From Pyrinomonadaceae bacterium (GTDB lineage: Bacteria; Acidobacteriota; Blastocatellia; Pyrinomonadales; Pyrinomonadaceae), in NCBI GenBank assembly GCA_013813825.1, contig JACCRA010000345.1, forward strand, positions 1-13,339: 13,339 bases of DNA. The letters are read 5' to 3'. Of this stretch, positions 1 to 7,323 are shown piece by piece (the stretch's first letter is position 1; every line of letters begins with the position of its first letter). The notes under the pieces were generated by a model. That model was given only the letters and a program-made list of their open reading frames with translations. It was not told where the DNA came from and ran no database searches. Made by a program: the position numbers and the translations under genes.

Positions 1-176
1 GCCCAGACCAATCGCCCCGCCGCCGTCGCCCTCTCCCGCGCCCGCAGGCATGGGATCATCGTCGCCGCCGGGCGTACCAGTAAATGGCGGAGCGACGAAG
101 CCCGCCGACAGCATGTCGCGCCCGTCGCCCGCGACAAACTGACTCGGGATGGCGAACACGAGAGGTTGGTAGCAAA

Positions 177-242
177 TGGAAGCCCCGGCAAGGGCGAAAG
201 ATAATCTGCCTCGCAGGTCTTTCGCCCCGGATGGGGCTTTCA
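177..242. repeat. Nested palindrome, REP-like or structured RNA
   Basis: Two stems are nested. The outer arms 177-186 and 233-242 pair over 10 positions with one G-U. After a five-by-five internal loop, the arms GGGCGAAAGA (192-201) and TCTTTCGCCC (218-227) pair perfectly over 10 bases. The tip carries a further hairpin, CTGC (206-209) with GCAG (213-216). It lies just beyond the end of the minus-strand DUF1653 gene. The GGGCGAAAGA core resembles dispersed palindromic repeats I recall from Acidobacteria, Planctomycetes and Verrucomicrobia, but that comparison is memory only. It could be a REP/MITE-like element or a terminator or attenuator structure. Confidence 0.6.
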
Positions 243-248
243 ATTTTT
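224..248 (+). terminator. Candidate intrinsic terminator (plus strand)
   Basis: GCCCC (224-228) and GGGGC (233-237) form a short hairpin with a GGAT loop, followed by TTTCAATTTTT with five T at 244-248. This is the form of a plus-strand Rho-independent terminator. Its 5' arm overlaps the 3' arm of the perfect 10-base stem at 192-227, so the two structures compete. No plus-strand gene ending here is confirmed, although an open frame ends at 204. Confidence 0.4.
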
Positions 249-326
249 GTCGCGGTTCCGCCCACGTCGTAACCGTGAGCGACTCTCTTCCAGCACTCCG
301 GCGTTGTCTCACGTTAAGCGCCTTAT

Positions 327-557
327 TTACGTCTCACCGGTGAAGCGAAAGCGTGGCCGCGCGATGCCTGCTGCGACCTCCACTTCTTCCGTAAACATTC
401 CTAGCGGGCGTACCCACAGCGCCGGGCCGGTGTGCTCGTAGAGTGGCACATAGACGACGAAATTCTCTGCCGTCTCGCTGTGGCGCGCGACGCCGAGCAC
501 GAGGTAGCGCTGGCCTTTGTAATGCTCATAGATGCCGCCGGACAGAGTGCTATCCAT
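327..557 (-). CDS. DUF1653 domain protein, 76 aa
   Basis: The short protein matches the DUF1653 pattern along most of its length: an initial YEHYKGQRYLVLGVARHSET block, then a VVYVPLY strand and an LWVRPLGMF block near residues 47-55. The family consists of small, soluble, single-domain proteins of unknown biochemical role. The ATG at 557 is preceded by a purine-rich AGAAGAAAG stretch that can serve as a ribosome binding site. It lies 69 bases downstream of the stop codon of the TPR-CHAT gene on the same strand, so the two may share a transcript. No signal peptide or membrane segment is seen. Family assignment is confident; function is unknown. Confidence 0.85.
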   Translation of the reverse strand: MDSTLSGGIYEHYKGQRYLVLGVARHSETAENFVVYVPLYEHTGPALWVRPLGMFTEEVEVAAGIARPRFRFTGET

Positions 558-626
558 AATCTTTCTTCTGTGAATGAACCGCCCGCGTCGCCCGTGATAG
601 ATGCGATGCTAGCGGTAGCAGGCTGA

Positions 627-3600
627 TTATTGTTTCTTCGCGACGCCCTTGCCGAGCTTCCGCCATTCGCCCGACTGGATGAAGCTGGCCCAGTAAAACG
701 GGTGGCTGTAATCGCCCGCCATAGCGGCTGGCGCGCGCATGATGTCGCCGACCCCACGCTGCTCGCCGGCGTTTCTCTTCTGACTGTTACGATTGCCAGC
801 AGTGTTCTTCAGCATCCCCAGTTGCACTTGGCGAAGCGCCTCGCTACGCCCCTCGCCCGCTTGCAAACGCTTGTAATAAGCGACCATCAGATCGCGTGTC
901 GCCGCGTCCGACACCTGCCACAAACTCATTAACTGGCTCTCGCTGCCCGCCAGTACTAGCGCGCGCCGGAGGCCGTACACGCCGTCGCCGTTTTTGACTT
1001 CGCCGACGCCGGTTTCGCACGCCGACAGCACTACCAGTTTGGTCCCCCAGAGGTCGAGGCTCGTGGCTTCGAGCGCGGTCAATAATCCGTCGTCATTCGC
1101 GCCGCTGCCGCGGTTATTCACGCCCGCCAGCGCGAGACCGGAGCGCAACAAAGGATTCTCGCCGCCCGCTTTCTCATTACCGCCGCCGAGCTTCAAACCG
1201 CGCGCCTCTTGCGCCCCGGCCGCGGCACTCTGGTCCGGCAGGAAAAAGCCGTGCGTGGCGACGTGCAAAATGCTCGGCCCCGCCACCCGCTTGAGCGCGG
1301 TTTCGGTGGCTTGCGCGCCGGTGAAGACGCTTGGCTCGGTGAGGATCAAGTTGATCGCCGCAGCCTCGGCGGCGGTGCCGGGCAGTGGGGAAAACTTCGC
1401 TTCGGCCAGTGCGGCCGAACGGCGATTGTTGAGGCCGCCCTCGTTGTCCGCCTCCGTCAACTGCTCTACGTCGCCGCCACCGCTGCGGGCGCTGATGCCG
1501 CCCGCGTCGAACGACGGGTTGGCGAAGAGTGTCGGGCTTTCCCGGCTGTTCACTTCCGTTTGCAAGCGCAGCAGATCGCGCCCGCTGGAGAGATACGTGA
1601 TCGTGTAGCTTTCGATCAGGTATCGCCCGCGCTCATCGACGAGCGCGCTGAATGGAATCAAATTGAGCGCGCCGTCGGGCGAGATGAATAGCGCCCGCGC
1701 CCGTTCGCCGAGCAGACGCCGCACCGGCAACATCACGCGCGCATCCAGTTCCCGCGCCAACTGCCGCGCGTCCGCCCGGCGCGGATTGCTCAAAGCGCCG
1801 CGCCAGCGCGCCACAGCTTCGTCAATCGGCGCAGCCTCGCCCAGATCGACCCACTGCGCCGACGATGCGCCTCCTTCGCGCCGCAGAACGTAGGCGGCAT
1901 AGCGCGCCGGCTTGAATTTGATAGCCTTCGCGTCCACCGGGCGGAAAAGCACCAACTCGACGAGCGCCGCCTCCGCCGGAATCGACGCCTGCACGCGCTC
2001 AATCGTCACGGGTTGCGACTGTGCGCGAAATTCCTTGCTCCGCGCGCTGATCAATTCTTCGAGCCGCCCGACCTCAACCTCACGCCGCCGGATCAGTTCT
2101 TGACCTTGCGCCGCCCCGGCAGCGTCATCAACAGCCGACGGGGCGGAGCTGAGTTTCAACGTCGCCAGTTCCGAGCGCGCCGCCGCGAGTTGGTCCAGCA
2201 AAGCCCGGTCTTCCGCATTCAGCCGCCGCCGCAAAGCGCCGATCTGATCCGACATCGCGTCGAGCGCTCGCCCCTTGCGGCGCAAAATCGTTGTCAGTGC
2301 GAGTCGCGCGGCAGTCCCGTCCGCCGGTGCGGACGCGAGGTGGAATGAAACCGAAACGTGAGTTTCGTTGGTGAGCGTTTCGAGGTAAAGCAGTTTCTGC
2401 TGTTCCGAGCCAATCGTGAGAATCAGCGAGAGAGTCTCTTCGCGAATGTCGTTGGCGCGCGTGAGATGCCGGATGGCCTGCGTGGGGTCGCCGGCCGCTT
2501 CCGCCAGCATGGCGAGGTTGGCGTACAAGGCCGCCACATCCGGATGTTGTTCGCCCCGCGCCCGCTGCGTGATGCTCAACGCGCGCTCATAGAGCGGGCG
2601 GGCGCGCTCGTAAGCGCCCTGCCCGTGATAGACGCCGCCGAGATTGTTGACAGCGGTGGCGAAGCGCGGGTGGCGCGGGCCGAGCTTCTTCTCGAAAATT
2701 TGGAGCGCCCGCTCGAACATCCGCGCGGCGCGCTCTTTGTCGCCTTGTTCGTCGTAAATGAGTCCGAGTGTGTTGAGCGACGAGGCCACGTCCGGGTGTT
2801 CCGGGCCGAGAGCTTTTTCGCGGATGGCAAGCGCGCGGCGGGCCAGCGGTTCGGCTTTCGCTTGCTCGTCCCGGTAGTGGTAGAACGTGGCTAAGTTATT
2901 GAGAGTGGTCGCCAATTCCGGGTGCTCCGCCCCGTAGGCTTTCTCGTCGATCTCGACCACACGCAGTAACGACGCCTCGGCGCGCGGATAGTCGCCTAAG
3001 TCACGATATAACTCGGAGAGGTCGCTCAAGATGACGCCGTAAGTGGGGTGTTCCGCCCCGTATGATTTTTCGACGATGGGTAGTGCCCGTTCCATCAACT
3101 CCTTGGCGCGCACGATGTCGCCCTGCTGGGAGACGATCTGGCCGAGATTGAAAGAGTAGAGCGCCGTTAGGATGTGTTCCGCGCCGTTCGCCTGCGTGCT
3201 GATCTGCAAAGTGCGCTGGCGGTACTTCTCGGCGCGCGCGTAATCGCCCTTTTCGTTATTGAGTAGCGCGAGGTTGTGCAGCGGGGCGATCAGTTCTCGA
3301 TGATCGCGCCCGGACGCTTTCTCGCGAATCGCCAACGAGCGCAACAGCAACTCTTCGGCGCGCTTGTAGTCGGCCTTTTTCATGTAGAGAAGTGCGAGCG
3401 AATCCATTCGGATGACAATCTTTGCGCTGTCGGGGCCGTGCTCCTTTTCGGTCACGTTGAAGGCGCGGCGCAGCATCTGCTCCGCGCGATCATAATCACC
3501 TTGATCTTTATACATCGAGCCGAGCGCACCGAGCGGCAAGTCGAGAAAAAGATGCTCCGGCCCGCGCTTCTTTTCGTAGATCGCCAACGCCCGCAAGTAC

Positions 3601-3965
3601 GCTGGCTCGGCGCGGGCGAAGTCGCGCCGGCGCGTGTAAATGCCTCCGAGTTGGATCAGCGCGGTGGCGACCGCTTCATCATCCGGCCCTATTTCCCCCT
3701 CGGCAATCGCCAGCATCTGCTCGGCGAGCGGCAACGCTTCGTCATATTTGTCTTCGCTCTCAAGTTTGATGGCCTGTTCGAGTAAACTGGTGATCCGTTC
3801 CCGCGCCTTTCCCTGCGCTTGCAAGACTTTCAGCCGGGCTTCCATTTCGTCCGCGCTCGGCGGCGTCGGCTGTTGAGCGCGCGCGCCAGCCGCCGCGCCA
3901 CCTAAAAGACAAGCGAACAATAAAAGTGACAGTGATAATCTCGTCATCAGATTTCTTGCTTTCAC
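627..3965 (-). CDS. Exported TPR-CHAT protease-like protein, 1112 aa
   Basis: The N-terminus is a signal peptide (MKARNLMTR, a hydrophobic core LSLSLLLFACLL, then an AxA site in GARA before QQ). LFAC also fits a lipobox, so a lipoprotein is possible. About 11 tetratricopeptide repeats of roughly 42 residues (kinesin-light-chain type, with GDYxRAE and GxEHP signatures) span residues 55-510. A charged, probably coiled segment follows near 570-650. The C-terminal CHAT domain (about 735-1105) has the expected His905 in HVATHGFF and Cys983 in LSACETG, so the caspase-like dyad is intact. CHAT is a clan CD cysteine protease fold; the TPRs presumably bind a protein partner. I chose the GTG at 3965 because GAGAGG lies 8 bases upstream. 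A GTG at 3974 and an ATG at 3947 are alternatives. Substrate and role are unknown. Confidence 0.9.
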   Translation of the reverse strand: MKARNLMTRLSLSLLLFACLLGGAAAGARAQQPTPPSADEMEARLKVLQAQGKARERITSLLEQAIKLESEDKYDEALPLAEQMLAIAEGEIGPDDEAVATALIQLGGIYTRRRDFARAEPAYLRALAIYEKKRGPEHLFLDLPLGALGSMYKDQGDYDRAEQMLRRAFNVTEKEHGPDSAKIVIRMDSLALLYMKKADYKRAEELLLRSLAIREKASGRDHRELIAPLHNLALLNNEKGDYARAEKYRQRTLQISTQANGAEHILTALYSFNLGQIVSQQGDIVRAKELMERALPIVEKSYGAEHPTYGVILSDLSELYRDLGDYPRAEASLLRVVEIDEKAYGAEHPELATTLNNLATFYHYRDEQAKAEPLARRALAIREKALGPEHPDVASSLNTLGLIYDEQGDKERAARMFERALQIFEKKLGPRHPRFATAVNNLGGVYHGQGAYERARPLYERALSITQRARGEQHPDVAALYANLAMLAEAAGDPTQAIRHLTRANDIREETLSLILTIGSEQQKLLYLETLTNETHVSVSFHLASAPADGTAARLALTTILRRKGRALDAMSDQIGALRRRLNAEDRALLDQLAAARSELATLKLSSAPSAVDDAAGAAQGQELIRRREVEVGRLEELISARSKEFRAQSQPVTIERVQASIPAEAALVELVLFRPVDAKAIKFKPARYAAYVLRREGGASSAQWVDLGEAAPIDEAVARWRGALSNPRRADARQLARELDARVMLPVRRLLGERARALFISPDGALNLIPFSALVDERGRYLIESYTITYLSSGRDLLRLQTEVNSRESPTLFANPSFDAGGISARSGGGDVEQLTEADNEGGLNNRRSAALAEAKFSPLPGTAAEAAAINLILTEPSVFTGAQATETALKRVAGPSILHVATHGFFLPDQSAAAGAQEARGLKLGGGNEKAGGENPLLRSGLALAGVNNRGSGANDDGLLTALEATSLDLWGTKLVVLSACETGVGEVKNGDGVYGLRRALVLAGSESQLMSLWQVSDAATRDLMVAYYKRLQAGEGRSEALRQVQLGMLKNTAGNRNSQKRNAGEQRGVGDIMRAPAAMAGDYSHPFYWASFIQSGEWRKLGKGVAKKQ

Positions 3966-3990
3966 GCCCCACACCTCTCAGTCGCAAGGT

Positions 3991-4034
3991 ACAAATTTAC
4001 GACTCACCCGCGCCGGCGTTTAATGAAAATTTGT
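3991..4034. promoter_or_regulatory. Inverted repeat between divergent genes, possible operator
   Basis: ACAAATTT (3991-3998) and AAATTTGT (4027-4034) are perfect 8-base inverted copies, 28 bases apart, in the AT-richer part of the divergent region between the TPR-CHAT gene and korA. They lie just upstream of the TPR-CHAT start (26 bases from the GTG at 3965). Spacing of roughly three to four helical turns between half-site centres would suit cooperative repressor binding. Chance is not excluded for an 8-base pair. Confidence 0.3.
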
Positions 4035-4141
4035 GAGCCAGTTGGGGGACAACTGACAGCGCATCTTAACACTTTGAAATTTAATCGGGGGTTCTCGGAT
4101 TCAATACGGCGGTTGTGCCGGCAACGGTTTTGAGTCGTCGC

Positions 4142-4171
4142 TTGGATCGCGCGCGCGCGCCTGTGTACAAT
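4142..4171 (+). promoter_or_regulatory. Candidate sigma70-type promoter of korA
   Basis: TTGGAT (4142-4147) and TACAAT (4166-4171) are separated by 18 bases and each resembles the sigma70 consensus. Transcription would begin near 4178 and give a leader of about 75 bases before the korA ATG at 4253. The spacer contains a pure alternating CG run (4148-4160). The promoter falls inside the upstream-extended open frame that begins at 4115, which argues that the longer protein is not made. Confidence 0.5.
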
Positions 4172-4252
4172 GAACTGAAACTAACAGCTGAAGGCCACTC
4201 GCCCGAAGCCACAGCTTCGAGACACCAATCGACAGGAATCATTACAACACTT

Positions 4253-6121
4253 ATGAGCGCCATCATCGACACTCCGCCAGTTGAACACGCCGAGAAAAAC
4301 TTTGAAGAGTTGGAGACTGTCACCATCCGCTTCGCTGGCGACTCCGGCGACGGAATGCAGTTGACCGGCACGCAGTTCACCAATACTTCGGCCGTCCTCG
4401 GCAACGACATCTCGACTTTGCCCGACTTCCCGGCCGAGATTCGCGCGCCCGCCGGAAGTCTGCCCGGCGTCTCCGGCTTCCAGCTAAACTTTTCGAGTCA
4501 GGATATTCGCACGCCCGGCGATGAGCCGAACGTGCTAGTGGCGATGAACCCGGCGGCCTTGAAAGTCAACCTCTCCGACTTGGAAGAGGGCGGCACGATT
4601 ATCATCAACACCGACGAGTTCAACAAAGAGAACTTGAAGAAGGCGGCTTACGCCGCGAACCCGCTCGAAGACGACACACTGAAAGGCTACCGCGTCCACC
4701 GCTTGCCGATCACCAGCGTCAATTTGCGCGCGCTGCAAGAGGCGGGCGTCAAGCTGACGCGCAAGGAGATGGATCGCTGCAAAAACTTCTTCGCGCTCGG
4801 CATTCTCTACTGGCTTTATGATCGCCCGATGGAGCCGACCCTGAACTGGATCAACGCCAAGTTCGGCAAACTTCCCGAAGTCGCCCGCGCCAACGAGATC
4901 GCCTTAAAGACCGGCTACAATCTGGCCGACACGACCGAAGTCTTTACCACTCACTACACGGTCAAGAAGGCGGCGATTGCGCCGGGCAAGTATCGCAAGA
5001 TCACCGGCAACGAAGCGACCGCGCTCGGCTTCGTCGCCGCGTCGCAACTCTCCGGTCGCCCGCTCTTCTACGGTTCGTACCCGATCACGCCCGCCTCGGA
5101 CATTCTGCACGAGCTGGCGCGTCATAAAAATTTCGGCGTTAAAACCTTTCAAGCCGAAGACGAGATCGCCGCCGTCTGCGCGGCCATCGGCGCGTCGTTC
5201 ACCGGCCACCTCGGCTTGACGGGAACCAGTGGCCCCGGCGTCGCTTTGAAACAGGAAGCCATCGGCCTCGCCGTGATGACGGAACTGCCGCTCGTGATCA
5301 TCAACGTCCAGCGCGGCGGTCCTTCGACCGGCTTGCCGACGAAGACTGAGCAGGCTGATCTCTTTCAAGCCGTGTGGGGACGCAACGGAGAGTGTCCGGC
5401 CATCGTCGTCGCGCCCTCGACGCCCGGCGACTGCTTCCACATGGCGATTGAAGCCACGCGCCTCGCTTTCAAATACATGACGCCGGTCTTCTATCTCTCC
5501 GATGGCTACTTGGCGAACGGCGCGGAGCCGTGGGCCGTACCGCAGATCGACGAGTTGCCGAAGATCGAAGTGAAGTTCGCCGACGATCCGCAAAACTTCC
5601 TGCCCTATGCCCGCGACGAAGAGACGCTCTCGCGCCCCTATGCCGTGCCCGGCACGCCCGGCTTGGAACACCGCGTCGGCGGCATCGAGAAAGAACACCA
5701 GACCGGGAACGTCAACTACGATCCCGAAAATCATCACTTCATGGTGCAACTGCGCCAAGCCAAAGTTGACCGCGCCGCGCTCGACATTCCCGATCTCGGA
5801 ATCTTCGGCGAGCGAACCGGCAAGGTGCTCGTGTTCGGCTGGGGATCGACTTACGGTTCGATCACCACGGCTGTCGAACGCTTGCAGCGCGAAGGCCATT
5901 CGGTGTCGAGCGCGCACCTGCGCTACCTGAACCCGTTCCCGAAAAACTTGGGCGACGTGCTCTCCGGCTTTGAGCGAGTGATCATCCCCGAAATGAACCT
6001 CGGCCAACTCTGCACGATGATCCGCGCGAAGTATCTCGTGGACGCCGTCGCCTTCTCCAAAGTCAAAGGCCGCCCCTTCCAGATTCGCGAGATCGTGCGG
6101 AAGGTCGAAGAGTATTTGTGA
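4253..6121 (+). CDS. korA: 2-oxoacid:ferredoxin oxidoreductase, gamma-alpha subunit
   Basis: This is the larger subunit of a two-subunit enzyme that oxidatively decarboxylates a 2-oxoacid to its acyl-CoA with ferredoxin as electron acceptor, most likely 2-oxoglutarate to succinyl-CoA. The 622-residue length fits the fused gamma-alpha form. The gamma domain (about 22-215) has [15 protein letters not shown] at 25-39 and a conserved [14 protein letters not shown] block. The alpha domain carries YPITP at 276-280, AEDEIAA, the TGTSGPG loop and [11 protein letters not shown] from residue 353. The frame stays open back to 4115, but I start at the ATG at 4253: the gamma domain begins about 20 residues later and a promoter lies inside the extension. 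AGGAA sits 14 bases upstream, a long spacing. It leads an operon with its partner korB two genes downstream. Substrate is inferred from the family. Confidence 0.93.
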   Translation: MSAIIDTPPVEHAEKNFEELETVTIRFAGDSGDGMQLTGTQFTNTSAVLGNDISTLPDFPAEIRAPAGSLPGVSGFQLNFSSQDIRTPGDEPNVLVAMNPAALKVNLSDLEEGGTIIINTDEFNKENLKKAAYAANPLEDDTLKGYRVHRLPITSVNLRALQEAGVKLTRKEMDRCKNFFALGILYWLYDRPMEPTLNWINAKFGKLPEVARANEIALKTGYNLADTTEVFTTHYTVKKAAIAPGKYRKITGNEATALGFVAASQLSGRPLFYGSYPITPASDILHELARHKNFGVKTFQAEDEIAAVCAAIGASFTGHLGLTGTSGPGVALKQEAIGLAVMTELPLVIINVQRGGPSTGLPTKTEQADLFQAVWGRNGECPAIVVAPSTPGDCFHMAIEATRLAFKYMTPVFYLSDGYLANGAEPWAVPQIDELPKIEVKFADDPQNFLPYARDEETLSRPYAVPGTPGLEHRVGGIEKEHQTGNVNYDPENHHFMVQLRQAKVDRAALDIPDLGIFGERTGKVLVFGWGSTYGSITTAVERLQREGHSVSSAHLRYLNPFPKNLGDVLSGFERVIIPEMNLGQLCTMIRAKYLVDAVAFSKVKGRPFQIREIVRKVEEYL

Positions 6122-6133
6122 GAGGTCGCTATC

Positions 6134-6688
6134 ATGGCAATCACAACACAACTGATGACGGCGGAAGAATTGCTGGCGATGCCGGATGACGGCTTCCGTT
6201 ATGAACTGGTGGAAGGAGAGTTGAGACGGATGGCGCCTGCGGGTCAGTATCATGGGTGGGTTGGCATGGAATTGTCCGGCCCACTTCACCAGCACGTCAA
6301 AAGTCACAAGCTCGGTAAAGTCTTTATGGCGGAGACGGGGTTTCAACTCCGTCGTGATCCCGACACGGTCCGCGCTCCTGACAGCGCGTTCGTGAGGCGC
6401 GAGCGAGTCGAGCAAGTCGGGCGGACGAAAGGCTACTGGCCGGGCGCGCCCGATCTGGCGGTGGAAGTTGTTAGTCCGGGTGACACCGTGAGCGAGGTCG
6501 AAGAGAAGGTGCGAGAGTGGTTACATTTCGGCACGCGCTTGGTCTGGATCGTCAGTCCGAAACTGCGGACGATCACGGTCTATCGCTCGCTCACGGACAT
6601 CGTGACGTTGACGGAGAAGGACGTGCTTGACGGCGGCGATGTCGTGCCGGGCTTTCAAATTCCCGTCGCTGAAATCTTTGGCTTATGA
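6134..6688 (+). CDS. Uma2 family endonuclease-like protein, 184 aa
   Basis: The protein fits the Uma2 (DUF820) family, which has a restriction-endonuclease-like PD-(D/E)XK fold and no settled biological role. The N-terminal MTAEELLAMPDDGFRYELVEGE block is typical. Candidate catalytic residues are present: Asp83 in APDSAFV, Glu111 in LAVEVVSP and Lys125 in EVEEKV, so an active nuclease fold is plausible. The length is usual for the family. GAGG (6122-6125) lies 8 bases before the ATG, and only 12 bases separate it from the korA stop. Its TGA overlaps the next start as ATGA. Its position between korA and korB is unexpected. Family members are often present in many copies in a genome and appear mobile; here that is inference. 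Confidence 0.88.
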   Translation: MAITTQLMTAEELLAMPDDGFRYELVEGELRRMAPAGQYHGWVGMELSGPLHQHVKSHKLGKVFMAETGFQLRRDPDTVRAPDSAFVRRERVEQVGRTKGYWPGAPDLAVEVVSPGDTVSEVEEKVREWLHFGTRLVWIVSPKLRTITVYRSLTDIVTLTEKDVLDGGDVVPGFQIPVAEIFGL

Positions 6689-7323
6689 TCACTTCCACTT
6701 TCAAAGGTAATTCACGCTCAGTGCAAGACGTGTACGCGGAGGGCTTGCGCTACTTCATGGGGCAAGGAAGTCTCAACCACGCGCTGGCGCAACTCGCCAC
6801 CGATTTGCAGCGGCGGGAGATTGATTACATGGTCATCGGCGCGGTCGCTTTGTTAGCCCACGGCTACCCACGCTTCACCGAAGACATCGACTTGGTGATG
6901 ACAAAGGAAGGCTTAGACGTTTTTCATCGGGAGTTGATCGGACTCGGCTACGCGCCCGCGTTCCAAGGGGCGCGAAAGCGTCTGCGGGCGACGCGCGACG
7001 GCGTCAGCATCGAAATTATCACTTCCGGCGAGTATCCGGGCGATGGCAAACCTAAGCCGGTTAGTTTTCCCGTCCCCGCCGCCGCTTCAGTTGAAATTGA
7101 CGGCGTGCGGATCGTTACGCTGGAGAAACTGATCGAGTTGAAGCTGGCCTCCGGCATGACCGCGCCTGATCGTTTGAAAGACTTGGCCGATGTGCAAGAG
7201 TTGATTAAAGTCCGCAAGCTCACTTCCGACTTCGCGGAACGATTGGACCCTTATGTCCGAGATCAGTATTTGAAATTATGCCGGGCTGTCGAGCAGTCCG
7301 GGCGAAAAGAGGTTGAGGAATAA
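6685..7323 (+). CDS. AbiEii/MNT-like nucleotidyltransferase, 212 aa
   Basis: A nucleotidyltransferase fold is indicated by IGAVALLAHGYPRFTEDIDL (residues 51-70), which combines the glycine-bearing first motif with a DxD metal site (Asp67, Asp69). Glu110 in GVSIEI is a candidate third acid. Relatives act as toxins (AbiEii), as antitoxins that modify a partner (MNT), or have unknown roles, so function cannot be assigned. The start is inside the end of the Uma2 gene (ATGA overlap) with no clear Shine-Dalgarno of its own, implying translational coupling. Its stop TAA directly abuts the korB ATG, and its last codons contain the korB ribosome binding site. No HEPN or other toxin partner is seen beside it; the only immediate accessory neighbour is Uma2. 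Confidence 0.82.
   Translation: MITSTFKGNSRSVQDVYAEGLRYFMGQGSLNHALAQLATDLQRREIDYMVIGAVALLAHGYPRFTEDIDLVMTKEGLDVFHRELIGLGYAPAFQGARKRLRATRDGVSIEIITSGEYPGDGKPKPVSFPVPAAASVEIDGVRIVTLEKLIELKLASGMTAPDRLKDLADVQELIKVRKLTSDFAERLDPYVRDQYLKLCRAVEQSGRKEVEE
7315..7319 (+). promoter_or_regulatory. korB ribosome binding site inside the preceding gene
   Basis: GAGGA sits 4 bases before the korB ATG at 7324 and lies within the last codons of the nucleotidyltransferase gene. It supports this start despite the unusual N-terminal extension of KorB, and it ties korB translation to passage of ribosomes through the upstream gene. Confidence 0.6.

Larger units (their letters stand above)
1..326. other. Left-edge region without a convincing gene
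   Basis: No frame here gives a recognisable protein with a good start. Two frames stay open from the left edge. The plus frame beginning at base 1 runs to a TAA at 202-204. A minus frame reads leftward from a possible GTG at 310-312 to the edge, with a gene-like but unrecognised translation that includes CYQPLVFAIPSQFVAGDG. Both pass through the nested palindrome at 177-242, so they may only be translations of a structured repeat. The left part, 1-176, may be the end of a neighbouring gene, but nothing seen identifies it. Confidence 0.4.

Noticed and set aside
1..312. A minus-strand frame from a GTG at 312 running off the left edge with a plausible translation
   Set aside because: No good ribosome binding site, no recognised family, and it runs through the nested palindrome, so a real gene cannot be supported here.
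994..1691. Plus-strand open frames of 160-204 codons opposite the CHAT domain
   Set aside because: They are antisense to the conserved catalytic region on the minus strand and their translations are Arg/Ser/Pro-rich without motifs.
2358..3785. Plus-strand open frames of about 170 codons opposite the TPR repeats
   Set aside because: They mirror the repetitive TPR coding sequence and show no independent start signal or domain.
2425..3800. Regularly spaced similar segments resembling a tandem DNA repeat or CRISPR
   Set aside because: The period of about 126 bases is the codon-level trace of 42-residue TPR units in one reading frame, not a CRISPR array.
4115..4252. Upstream extension of korA by 46 codons
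   Set aside because: The extension is not part of the conserved subunit and contains the likely promoter.
4904..6415. A 503-residue open frame on the minus strand opposite korA and the start of Uma2
   Set aside because: It is antisense to the strongly conserved korA, its translation has no recognisable domain, and long antisense frames are common in GC-rich coding DNA.
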